64,000 bases of DNA. Source: Maylandia zebra (lineage: Eukaryota; Chordata; Actinopteri; Cichliformes; Cichlidae). A program made the position numbers and the translations under genes. A model generated the notes under the pieces. The model did no database searches, was not told where the DNA came from, and saw nothing but the letters and a program-made list of their open reading frames with translations. Within the stretch, counting starts at the first letter, position 1; every line of letters begins with the position of its first letter. Below, piece after piece: positions 47,763 through 59,408 of the stretch. The DNA is taken from positions 22,562,033 through 22,626,032 of the forward strand of contig NC_135170.1 in assembly GCF_041146795.1 (NCBI RefSeq), given 5' to 3'.

Positions 47763-50700
47763 TGACTGTGGGACTTTAATGTGTTAAAAGCAGGTTGAAG
47801 ACGGCTCAGAAACATTTGAAGATTAAAATTTAGCATTATGGCTGCTGGTGGTTTGTAAAGCCTCTACTCAGCTGTATTTTTGTTACTAATTTATGTTTGT
47901 TGTTGTTTAACACAGATTTCAGAAGAGCAAATATGCTTAATAGTTTAACTAGATGTCATTTGTCAGTGTGGGACTGCTGAGTCACCGGAAGAACTCATTT
48001 CATTCATTCTCCACATGATGTTCATTTACAGAAATGTTTCACAGGAACTGATTTCTCCCAAAGGGTGAACTAGTGTGTTTCCATAGATTACCTCTGTATG
48101 AATGTACTTCTTAAATGAAGGCAAGTGTTTGTCCTTTTTTGTTCCTCAGGTACAGTACGTGATATCAAGGGCAGGCGGTCATCACTGGGGGTAGACAAGA
48201 AGCAGACGTACTTCCAAGAGGGAGCTGCAGTGAGGACACAGCCAGGTCACTGAGGTCAGAGGTCAGAATCTGAAACAGCTCAGGTTTATATTTTAGAGGT
48301 TATAAAAATCAAAATGTATTATTTAAAGAAACCTTTAAATAATAGTCATAATTATGATTATTATAAGAAATATCAAACATTTAAGTGGATTTTCTGTTAC
48401 ACATATTGTGTTAGCCCTGCAATAAACTGGCAGCCTGTCTTTGTCCTGTATCAGCTGGGATAGGCTTCATCCTCCCGCAACCCTGAATTGGATACATTGT
48501 ATTCCAATTATGTAATCTGATCATTTACAAACTCAAGGTATCTAATCAAAATGTAAGTAATAATTATAAAATGGGAAAGCAGAAATAAGTGTGACATAAA
48601 TGTAAATGTGTGAGCTGACATAGAGGACAGCTACATGCAGTCTGAAAAACCTTTGTTGTCAAGTTTGCAGGTATATCAGCACGAGACATTCTTACATAGA
48701 AGAGACATTAAAGTCTCTGACTCAGTGAAGCATTATTGGTCCCGTCTGTTTGGATAAATATAGTAAGTTGATGTATGTCCATTTATTGACACATTTTCTT
48801 AAGTGCTTATCCAGCTCAGGATCACAGTGGAGCTGCAGCTGGATATGTTCATTAAATAAACCTTACAAAAGTTAACAATAAACCTGCATCCATGTACGTT
48901 GTTGTCCACAGGATGAGAAAATCAAACTGGAACACTGTGGAACATGTTAATAAATGTTTGTGTGTTTATGCCTGCGTCTTTCACAGGAGGCGCTGGAAGG
49001 TTTCCCTAATAGTTCCTGGTGAATCAAAGCAGAACCATAAAGGTTGCTGGATTGCATGATGGCCTTACCCCTGAGCAGTCATCCTGTTAAAGGAGGAACC
49101 AGTTAGAAGCTGTTTTCAAAGTAGCTGAGCAGATTTCATCTCAAGTAAGCAATTAACTGTTTGTTCGTTTGTTCTGCCACTTAAAGAGCATTTAAGGATG
49201 TCTTTCGAGTGTCCAGTTGAATTAATTCTACTGGCTCTCATGGTCATTTGTTATTATAGACATATTTTTCATCTTCATCCAGCTATTTAGTAAATTCTAT
49301 CTATTTAGTAATATCCGTCAGCTATAAAATGTAATATAAATATAAAAATATCTAAATATCTCCTGCTCCTTATATTTTAATGATGTAAGTCTGTTATCGT
49401 GTTACATTAGCATTCCTCACATATCAATGAGATGCTGTACAGTACAATCCTACTGACGCAGCAGAGGGATAACGACGGCTATTCAACATCGTTACACGAC
49501 ACATTCAAGCTGCATGATGCAGACAAAGTGACTAAATCATCTTTTTTGTGGTTTATTGTCTTCAAACCAGCAGACAAAGCTGATGGCAGAAGATGTCAGA
49601 GAAGAACTTCAGGCCGTGTACTGAAAAGGTATTTTTTTCTTGTTATCAAAGACATTTGGAGTGACGGCTTCTACAAGTGGTTGTGCTAAAGTAAAGCTTA
49701 CAGTCTAAGAAATCACAGTGTTGATATTCAGCACAAAGAGAAAAGCTCACTTGTTTGAATTTATTTACAATCATAGTTTTATAAATTATGACTGTAAACA
49801 GCTTTTACAGCTTTGATATGGTTTGACACTCGATATCAGGTTTAATTTAAAGGTTTCTGTGTCCCAATGAGCCATTTACACTGATCAGTGTCAGTTTAAC
49901 TGTAACACATTCATTATTTAGATTCAACAGAGAAATAACTGAATGTAAAAATGGCAGCCCTCAGGCAGGTTTATAGAGATATATTCATGCATTATGAAAT
50001 TTATGTATCCCAGATAATTGTTATTCATCTAGTCATGGCAGACCTACCTCTTCCTCCCAAGTTAACTGCAACCCAAAAGAACTAGTGGGGCTATTTACAC
50101 ACTCACAACCAGTGTGGGGTAAAAAGAGCCACCAAAAAGCTGTCAGCCACAGATGTGCTAGAAGAGTTAGAAACTCTACTTATGGAGAAACTTTATAAGT
50201 CTAACAGGGGACAGGTCCTCCTGCCCAAATAACATGATATAACCCCACATACAGCCCAGCCATAAAATGAACCAAGTCATTTAATTAAAGACCGCATGGG
50301 ACCAAATGCATGTAACCAGCCTGCACCAACCTGACATTTCTTCCTCCTGAATTAAATGAATGAATGGATGAAAGTTAAATGACTACAAACCTAAAGCCAC
50401 TAGTTCCCACACTGGAGCTCCCTGACACTGTGTGTTAACCGTATTTAGCTTGTATCAACAGTTGTAACAGGCTAAGCCACCTGAGACACTGCATTGAATT
50501 TGTTCCTGTCTTAATGATTTCAGCTGACTGGTTTCAGCTCAGATGTTCTGCTTTTTCATTTCAGTAGATCAAAGCAGCTCGTGCTCCTTCTGCTTCCAAT
50601 TTAGAAGAAGAAGAAGAAGGCGAAGGCTTCAGCAAAGTGGCGTTCATGGTCTCAGTGAACAGTCACGGTCACACACTGCATGTGGTTTTAAAAGCAACAT

Positions 50701-52155
50701 GTCTGTTCACCACAACAATGGAGATGTGTAATATTAGTGCAGCTACGGTTTGTTCTTGAACATCAGTTCTGTTTTCTACTTTGATCACTTAGACCAAAAA
50801 AGTGTTGTTTTCAGATTCTTTCTTTTAAATCTATAAAGCACCTGCTCATTTTTTTATTACAATTAGTTTCACATGAATGTTAGTGTTTCCTTTATGATCT
50901 TTTAATGCTTACACTACACTGTACATGTCTACATTAGAGACATTTCTGTTACCTGTTTCTGTTGACTCAGAGTTGTGAAATGTTCTTTTATTTGATGCAC
51001 AATGTGAAGTTCATAATTTTCTTACAAATAAAACTAATGACAAACATGAACAGCTGTGCTTATTTCTGAGACATGAGTTTTTGAATGTGTTTAGACAGTG
51101 TGCATCTGTCTGCTGAAACTGTAATGGTGAACCTGAGGTGATGGTCAACAGAAGGCAAATATATATCAGTATAAAACAATATTGAAGTAATGTCTTTACC
51201 CCCTGCAGCGTGTGGACGCAATCACCTTATTCACTGTAGTAAACATGCACCGCTAGCTCACGTGACTGACTGTCTCCATGGTTACATCGTATATTATTAG
51301 CTATGTAAACAGCTTCCAAAGATACCGCCATAGCTCTCTGCAGCTGTAACACTTAAACACTTTGCAAATCATTTCACATTTTTGATAGTTATGAAGACAG
51401 AATATGTTTTTAAGGTCATGCTAGGCGGTTGCTATGGTGGTTGCTGTGGACTTGGGTGGACCGCGTCCGATTCCTGTTATTAGCTGTCCGCCGTAGGGAG
51501 GCTGCGTTCCATTTACAAGTAGTGACAGTCTGCCGCAACTCGAACTCAAACCCCGCTTTGTTCTTTAATTATAGGCCTTTTATAGCCGTTCATGACACGC
51601 ACACACATAAAGCACTTTGCCTCACCATGAGAATGCAAGTTTACCTAACCTAACCTTAAAGTATCTGATATAGGATAGAAAAATGAAGCAACCAGAGATT
51701 TAATGATGAAGACTCTGGGTTCTGTAGTTCACGTTTTACAGTCCTGAATGACTCTTTGCATATGATTTATTGAAGAGGACTTTAGAATGCACTTTACATT
51801 TAGACTGTTGCTGTTTCATTTTTTACATTGTTGCCGTGTTATGTCATGAATAAGGTTCACCTGCTGGGGGTTTGATGGATCAGCTGGACAATACAGTCAA
51901 AGACAGACTTCATTCATCATATGCAAGAATCCTAGTTGGATTTTTGTTGTCACTCATGTTTTTGAACCAAATATTGAAAACAATTCTGACAGACTGGGTA
52001 CCTGGTCAGGTGTACATTACCTTGTACTCAAGCATCCCAGGACAGAGCCCTGCCCCACCATGAGCCTGGGTGGATACGTGGTTATAATATAAAAGGACCG
52101 ATACTGAATATGAATATTTCATGGAAATTGAATTATAATGCAAATTAGTAATAAG
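47763..52155. other. Left interior of the giant element
   Basis: About 4.4 kb, mostly AT-rich. Exon-like pieces: 48150-48235 after acceptor TTGTTCCTCAG; 50571-50756 (see separate entry). An RTE tail relic is at 48410-48500 (GGGATAGGCTTCATCC). A short GC-rich patch at 51415-51560 follows a GTCTCCATGGTTAC motif at 51271-51284. No transposase, protease, polymerase or integrase motif was found in any frame. Confidence 0.5.
50571..51031 (+). other. Possible 3' terminal exon with polyadenylation signal
   Basis: Acceptor TTTTTCATTTCAG ends at 50565. One frame (IKAARAPSASNLEEEEEGEG ...) stays open for about 60 codons to TGA near 50756. An AATAAA follows at about 51026-51031. Identity unknown; it could be a captured 3' exon. 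Confidence 0.25.
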
Positions 52156-52338
52156 GGTTTCTCTGCGCCCTTATCTACCCCATACTCAAAGAGCTGCGGG
52201 CAGAGAGGGTGACAGGAGAGGATGGCACTGAAGAGAAGATGCTCGGTTTCTGGAGTCTCCTGGTCCTGTCAGTATTAGTAGGATGCATCTGCTGTGTCTT
52301 CTCGTGGATGCTCACCTACCTTGACTCGTTCCAGCCTG
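52156..52338 (+). CDS. arl6ip6-like: ARL6IP6-like exon (captured gene fragment)
   Basis: One open exon between AG (52154-52155) and donor CTG|GTATGG (52339). It encodes LIYPILKELRAERVTGEDG, then LGFWSLLVLSVLVG and FSWMLTYLDSFQPG. This matches the conserved C-terminal membrane region of vertebrate ARL6IP6 (human has KELHAERLKNED, LGFWTLLIISL and FSWTVTYFDSFEPG), including one transmembrane segment. ARL6IP6 is a small multi-pass membrane protein that interacts with ARL6. The preceding and following ARL6IP6 exons were not found inside the element, so it appears to be a single captured exon. The exon is intact with preserved splice borders. Confidence 0.75.
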
Positions 52339-52412
52339 GTATGGATTTCCCAACACTGCGGACAGTGGCCCACGTCAGAGACGTTTAATATTGATTACAT
52401 ATGTCTGAATTG

Positions 52413-52433
52413 CTAACCCTAACCCTAACCCTA
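52413..52433. repeat. Interstitial telomere-like repeat
   Basis: CTAACCCTAACCCTAACCCT at 52413-52432 plus one base, about 3.5 vertebrate telomere units, 75 bases downstream of the ARL6IP6-like exon. Confidence 0.85.
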
Positions 52434-55400
52434 GCTCAACAGACCACAATGCCCTGGACTGTCAGTATTATTACATGCTGTGAACATAAGTACCTTTGAT
52501 CACAGTTTAAAAGAGAAGGAATATTGAAAAAAAGATCAACATTGTGATATTATTTCTTCCAAACTGACCAGAAACATGCTTGTCAGACTCTCACAGCAAA
52601 GGATCAGACTCACTGTGCATGACAGCTCAGGCCAATGATGTCTGTTAGATTGTCAGTTGTTTAGTGCTTCTGTACAGTGAGGGTCACGTCTCTATTTCAG
52701 AATAATTAATATGCCGAAAACACAAAGTTGATTGTCTTCCAATATTCTAGCATAATTAAAAAACTTTGACTTTGTAAGTACATATTATTAGTCCTAATGC
52801 CAGCATGATTCTTCATAACTCCTGCTTTGAAATACTGAACTTTAAAATTGACCTGATGAAAGATCATTTACAGTGGCACTCTGTCAGGATCATTCTGACT
52901 GTAAGATCACTGTATTAATCTGAATCCTTCTGAAATGTGCTGTGAATGAATGCTGATGCAACTCACTGTGGGAGAGCTGTTAATAAAATGAATCTGTGAC
53001 ACATGCAACACATTCACAGAGGAAGAGGACACAAAGGGAGGACACGCAGAGGCTGTGTTGAAGTCAGAAATCCAAATCTTTATTAAAAAACAGGCGGCGG
53101 TAACAAACAGGAAGACAAGCAGTCCATCAGTCTACAGGGTCAAACATACAGAGAATTCAAACAGCAGTAAAAAATAACTGGACACTGAAAAACTTAAAGC
53201 AATGTGTGATGCAATAGAAGGAAGCAGCGCAGTATATTCACTGAATTATCATCAATTACAAAAGAGAAAAACGACGATTTTTAAGGATTATTTTCTTAAA
53301 TGCAGTTAGAGTGTGTCTGGTAAAGATGGAAACATACAGAATGTAAACTGTGTGAGCTTGTGAACTTTGTTAGTAACAAATGAGGTAAAAACCCAAAACA
53401 GACAAAACACAGAAAGAGGCTCTCACTATTCGTTCATAATTAGAAAGAAACATTCTGGTCGTGGATTTTTACAGTCTTAGTTCCGCTCGCTGTCATCATT
53501 ATAATCATCATGATCAATGGCGAGGTCCTGAGGTGGGCGGGGCTGTCTCTGGTGATGTCACCATGAAGGAACAGCATCTGGCACGTGTTGGTGAAACATC
53601 TCAGTACGCTGGTGTAGTTTCCTCTCCAGCTGTTTGACATGTGACACTTGAACATTAAGGGGAAGAAGAAGAAACAGTGTTAGGTCAGGTGACCACATGG
53701 TTTCTAAAGTAACTGACAGGAAGTAACCAGGCCGTTAGAAATGGATGGCATGTGTTTAGAGTTACTGGAGTTGGGTAACTCTACTTACCAAAAGCAGAAG
53801 CACACAGATGAAGGATCAGATGCTGAATGTTGCAGGAACATGCTCATGTGTGGTGGTCATTCAGTGCTGCAGGTTAGACAGTCCAAGACTGATATGCTGC
53901 CCATCTGAGAGTTTGAAAACACACATGCAAAGATTTATTTTGTATTACAGTCAAAGTTGGATGTTCATTTTTGTCCTTTAAAAATGTTTGTGTATTTGAA
54001 AGCACTAACATTTAAGGATGACTTGGATCGTCTCCTTTAAAGGGGAGACAAGTGTATCCACTGATCTACGTCACTTTACCTGGATGATGACTCCTCCCCC
54101 CTCACTCTGAAACACTCCTAATAAAACCAAGCAAATAAATAATATTGAAGATTTACTTACATCATTACAAAAACAGCAAAAACATCTCCCTTTGATTCTA
54201 TTTCTCCATTCCTGCTGAACATCAGGCAACAAATATCTCAATAAATCACAGTAAAATGTAAAGCACATGTTTTCTCTGCTTTGTCTAACCTCTGCAGAGC
54301 CTCTGTCAAGAAAAACATATCTGTAAGCATAAAACAAATATACATTTCATAAACACGTCACTGGACAAACCTCGGTCAGCTGATTTCCTCTGTGCAGTGT
54401 AGACGAACATCAGTCAGCAAGTCAAGGTGGTGAGATGGACTGGTGTCCTTTGTGACTCTGCTGGTTCTTCTGAGGAAACACCACCATCTCTCCACACCGT
54501 CACCATCTGTGAGCACAAACTGCCGCTCTGCCAGCATGTAGGACATCACATATCACACACAGGGGTGAAGAAACATCAGAGCTCAACTTTGGATACTTTA
54601 GATCTAAACAGATCAAAGTAGCTCTTAGCTTCAACAATCAGTGAGCAGACAAACAATGATACCAAACTGATTCTGTATGAATACAATATGGTATTTTCAA
54701 TACAGGTGTCAAATTAATTCATTAAAACTACTACAGATATATGTATATATATATATTTTGATAAATTAGTTTGCTAAATTATAAGAATATATATATATTT
54801 TTTTCATTTAACAATTGCAACTGAAAGAAATTAAATATTGAACAAAAATATATTGTCACATTCTGAGCATGCTCAGCGCGCTGACAGACTTGAAGTTGCT
54901 ACAGATTTTAAGAAGTGATAATTATAGGGAAAAAACTTCTCTTTTTCATCCGTTTAATCAAACATTTGATGCCTCAGCTGTCTCAGTCCTATAGCGTTCT
55001 GCAACTACAACTAACCTGAGGCTTGGATTTGGCTGCAGGTGCCCCTGTACATCCTTCTCAGCAGCACACATGTGGGTACCATTTAATCACACTTCTTCCT
55101 GAGCTTTGCTTCATCACAAGACCAAAGGTGGCATCCCGTGTCAGTCTTATCATCATCCAGAAGAAACATTTGAAGAAACATCATGGAAAAGAAACATTTA
55201 CGCGCCTCCTGGTTTTGTTTTCTGATCCTGCAAAAAGACTGAGGACAACAAAGCCCAGAGAACACGAGATACACAACATCCAACATTCAGACTCAACAGC
55301 CTCCATAAATGAAGAGCACCAGGTTGGTTCAGTTATAGTAGATATGAGCATACTTCACATTACTGGGTATGAATAATAATGAGGAGGCAAACTTTGAAGA

Positions 55401-56942
55401 TGCAGAGCATGATGTCCCATCATCAGACTGTAAACAAACATCCACCAGGCTTCTTTGTTGCCAAAATTGATGATTCTCCCATCAGGGATCAGTAACAGTA
55501 TTAACCTGTGGTATAAGCAGCAGTCACTGAAATATTACTGTTTCAGATAAGAAATCTAGCACATAAAAGCCAGGGTGGGAGGGATCTCTGCAAACTGACT
55601 TACCTCTGCAAGTGTGAAGCTCAACAAAAATCTGACTCTCCAGTCACAGACAAACAAAAAACTCCAGCTGGGAGATAGAAAACGCTGTCTGGGTCCTGCT
55701 GGATGTTGCTGGTCAGAGTCCACACATTAGCAGAGTGCTTCTTGGTCCCACTGACCCATGTGGACAGTGACTGTGGAGAACTGTTCTGGAAAACAGAGAA
55801 GAGAATTAAAATAACGAAAAGCCAAACAGGATTTCCACAAAGACTCTCTTGGAATCAGCAATCAAAAAAAAACAAACACTGGTTCATATTTCAATTAAAT
55901 ATGAACAGGTTCCTTAAATGTACGCAGTTCAGATCTGATTTAATTTAATTTCCTTCACACAGCACATTCGTCCAGGCTGACAGGTAAACATAGAATTAAT
56001 CTCAGGTAACATGACTCATAGTAGAGATTCAGTAAGAAAGATTACTAGCTCTAATATTATTACCACACAATCCAAGGACACACCAACAGCTCAGATTTGT
56101 AGAACTATTTAAACAAATGTCTTCTGAATATTCAATTCAGGTTCACAGTGGGAAGGGGGGGGGGGGGGGGGGGTGTCGTGGAATTTTTGAAATAAAGTCT
56201 GCAACACAGAAAGAGCTGTGATCAAGCTATTTATTACTGCGCCGACACACATCAAACATCACAGTTCAGTCATGTCAGCGCTGCCACAGAGGTCGTGCTC
56301 CTGCTCCTTTATGCATTCCAAGGAAGAGGAAGTTAAACTGATCACACCACACTTCACGTGTCTCGCTATGAAACCTAACGGATCAATGGTTAAGCTGTTT
56401 TGTGCCCTTGGCCTTATCAGCACCTGTAAAGGGAGTTGTTTTCTCAAACTGCTGACGCTGAAGTAAGTTCATCTAGTTTTAGAAACTTTCACTGAACAGT
56501 AACAGTGTCACAACTAAGCACATGCATAAGCACTTAAATACTTTAAATGATAATAACAGAAAATTTCTTTTACAGGAGCTAGAGCCTGTCCCAGTAGTCA
56601 TAGGTAGAGCACACCTGGACAGGTCACCAGTCTGTCAGAGGACTAACACAGAGACAGACATCAGAGTAACAAATCTATTTAAAATTAATGTAAGTTTGCT
56701 GCAGCTGTATGTATGAACATGTGTTTCTGTGCTCACAGTCCACCTCTCAGGAACCTGCAGTTCACTTTTAGTCTACTTTAAACAGACCTCACAAAAGGCT
56801 GATGTGGCTGGATCAGTAGTCTGATTTAAGTACGATACCTTTGGCCAGGGATTCATCTGGTGCATCGCTTCACTGCAGTCTTACGTATTTTCCCCACACC
56901 TGAATAAAAAATACTGATATATACAAATAACAGCTTCAGCTG
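52434..56942. other. Right interior of the giant element
   Basis: About 4.5 kb without a recognised gene. On the minus strand 53570-53649, after an acceptor (CTTCTTCCCC...TTCAAG), one frame reads HVKQLERKLHQRTEMFHQHV, a heptad-like segment ending in a stop, a possible captured exon. Plus-strand frames at 54427-54621 and 55023-55376 show no known domain. An RTE relic lies near 56580-56640 and a 19-20 base G-run at 56155-56173. Confidence 0.4.
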
Positions 56943-58155
56943 ATGCAGCCTGACCCAATCCTAGATGTTCAGCACACAGAGACACAGAAGTACTGTTTAA
57001 AGTTTAGTGTTAACCTGAGTCACTGATCATTTGCAGTATTACAGAGTCTGGCAGTCTTTGCATGATGTCCACGTCACTGTAAGTTTCTAGCTGACTCTCA
57101 GGTGTGACAGGTGTGCCAGCAGGAAAGAGTAATAATAACCTGCATCCTGAGGTTTGTCATGCAGGATTAAAGGAGCCAGGCTTTGTTCACACAGCTAGGA
57201 TTGTATTTTACACTGACCCTGGGTCAGTATAAGTATCATACAGTTTAAACGAAGCACTGAAACTTGCACATATTTATTACAGATGCACTGAAGCTAATCG
57301 AGATATTTGCTGTCAATCTGTGGCTGCGATTAAACACTTTACTGGAAACTTTATTAACTAGTAACTTCATCAGTCATGACAGAAGCTAATATTTCTGTGC
57401 TAACATCGTTTAACCAGTAACAGCTTTACTCCAATATAAGCTAACGTTTACACCGTAACTTTAAGCTAGCACCATAAAGACGGTAAAACACGTAATAATA
57501 TCTACAAATGCATCTTAAAGCTGTTATATTAGCACTCGGTGTATTACTAACATAACCACATTAACATTACTGACACTCGCTGACTTTTAATAGTCATTCT
57601 ATAAATGCTGTCCGTTTAAACGGTCTTACCTGTAAACACTGCTGTATCCACCGGATTCCAGCCAGAGTGGATTCTGGAGTCTTCCACGCTCCTGTTAGTG
57701 ATCCTCCATCTGGATGGATGAGAACAACCTTCTGAACAATCTAGCAGGAGATGGCCCATATCTATGGGACTGGTTTGTGCTAATGACGCCCATTGTATGG
57801 ACTGATAACAGCCGAAGCGGGTGAATAAAGTCACCCAGTAGCTAGCTGTGCCATTACCCAGCATACATCACTCCCTCCGTAAATGCAATAAACCATACAA
57901 AAGTATTGTTCTACCTGTTTTTCAGGTAGTTGTTTACATTATATAATTTATTGTGTTCTGTATACGTCACTACAATGTGATTTGGAAAATGTCTAAATAT
58001 ACCGACAAAAGGCACTTCCGCGGCAATCTCTTCAATCGGAGGACCCTTCACGTCAATTCCCGACGCGAGAGGGGTACCCTGCGCGTCCATAAGTGCAGCA
58101 GAGGGAGCCTGACCATGCGTCACACGTTTGACGAGTTGGGAGTGAGAACGTGTTG
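56943..58155 (-). repeat. Right terminal inverted repeat (uninterrupted)
   Basis: 1213 bp, the complete arm. Its junction sequence ACAGCTAGGATTG shows the empty form of the TA target used by the nested element in the left arm. Confidence 0.9.
57630..57864 (-). other. Inward exon-like segment in right arm
   Basis: Mirror copy of 43076-43309, ending in donor TACAG|GTAAGA. A few bases before the donor differ from the left arm (ACAGCAGTGTTTACAG against ATGCAGTGTGTACAG). Confidence 0.35.
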
Positions 58156-58331
58156 GATTGATGGTTAGCGAAGGGCATATTCCCCAACCCCCTATGAATT
58201 AAGTTTTTAGATTCAGTCATTTATTGGTTTCTGGAAGGTTGCCAGGGGGCTCACTGACAGTCTGTATAAGCAACAGACTGGACCTCTACTTTGTCTCAGG
58301 CAGGCTTATTATACTGCAGTATAATCCTTAC

Positions 58332-58791
58332 CTGAACAAATCAGTTGCTTCTTCATACTCCTGTTTACACTGCAGATAAAAAGTGCAAAGCTGTGTACAA
58401 TACTGAGCAGACTTTAAGATGTATTCAAAATGTAAAATAAATAAATTTTAAAAATAATGTAATTTGTTGTATAGATACTTTTGTAGATACTGAATCAGAA
58501 AGAAAAACTTTTTTTTAACTTACTTGAAAAGACATGTTGACTGTTACCTGATTTGTGTTTTGTGGTAAAATGAAATCGCAAAACCATATTAAATTTTTCA
58601 AAATTACACTACAAATTATTTCAATGTTACAGTTTTGTAATATACAGGTAATTCTAACAAAAATCAGCAGTTAGTTACTTTTCACAGCTTGAGTTTCTTC
58701 TTGAATTTCACTCTTGGTCCAGCTTTATTGATCAAATTTTCAATCTCTCGATCATCAAGACAATACAGACTTTCCTTGTCAATTTGTTCAG
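58332..58791 (-). pseudogene. NUGGC-like pseudogene C, right part (SAM exon 2 and one micro-exon)
   Basis: Exon 58679-58791 is the same length (113 nt) as exon 2 of copies A and B and encodes the second half of the SAM domain ([19 protein letters not shown]...). Near its 3' end the codon TTA has become TGA, an in-frame stop. The downstream micro-exon at 58332-58369 is 38 nt where copy B has 39, a frameshift. The exon between them (EEEN... in copy B) has lost its splice acceptor near 58560. The 15.4-kb transposon at 42785-58155 separates this part from the rest of copy C. Confidence 0.8.
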
Positions 58792-59408
58792 CTGTAATTA
58801 AAGATTCAGTTGTGAAATGAAGAATTGCTCTTAACTACTTCAGAAATTGTTTTTTAAATTATTTTTAAAGAGTGAAATAGCTATGGGAACAGAAAACTTT
58901 CATTTTTCTGTCTTGACCTCAGGACCTGGCGTTCACATATTGGGACATCACATTTTGGGTTATCTAGACCACAATACTAAATTTTGCTCTTTCAAATGAG
59001 CCACATTGCTCAAAGGGGCACAACTGCTATTTCTCATTTTGTTTTTATACTCAGGAAAAATGTTGCTGTGTTCAGACACCAAATAAAGAGTTTTGCACAT
59101 CATTACTCAATTGTGACTTTATAGTGTTCAATAGAACACTATAAAGTCAAATAGCAAAGAAAAATTTTAAATGCAATCCATGAAAGAGTTCGGGTCTTAG
59201 GAGATTAACACATTTTGTGTAGTATGAAAAAATATCTCAAGCGTTTTTGTACTCTGAATGGAAAATGTTAAGGCCGTGGGATGTAGGGTAATGGGATTGC
59301 TGCAGCATGCAAAAAATAGATAGATAAGATGTTTGAAACACTATTCCAGATGTTATTTTTGCCTAAAATGTTAGATTTAATGTGTGATTAAATGAGTAAA
59401 AATAACCT

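Larger units (their letters stand above)
42785..58155. mobile_element. Giant 15.4-kb terminal-inverted-repeat element
   Basis: Ends are CAACACGTTCTCACTCCCAA (42785) and its complement ending at 58155. The flanking 7-bp duplication is GATTGAT (42778-42784, 58156-58162). Copy B has the corresponding unoccupied intron site near 36675-36715 (CCCAGTCATGA ... GGTTAGCGAACC), proving insertion into pseudogene C. The arms are about 1.2 kb each. The interior holds an ARL6IP6-like exon, several exon-like pieces and no recognisable transposase, integrase or polymerase. A 3.77-kb transposon sits in the left arm. It looks non-autonomous and cargo-bearing. The superfamily is undetermined; a 7-bp duplication is unusual for the common fish families. 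Confidence 0.85.

Noticed and set aside
51271-51284. GTCTCCATGGTTAC as an RFX X-box promoter
   Set aside because: Two mismatches to the palindromic consensus and no gene start recognised nearby; chance match is likely.
42777-58163. Reading the giant element as a hAT element with an 8-bp duplication
   Set aside because: Only seven bases (GATTGAT) match on both sides; extending to eight gives a mismatch at either end, and there is no transposase or BED finger within it.
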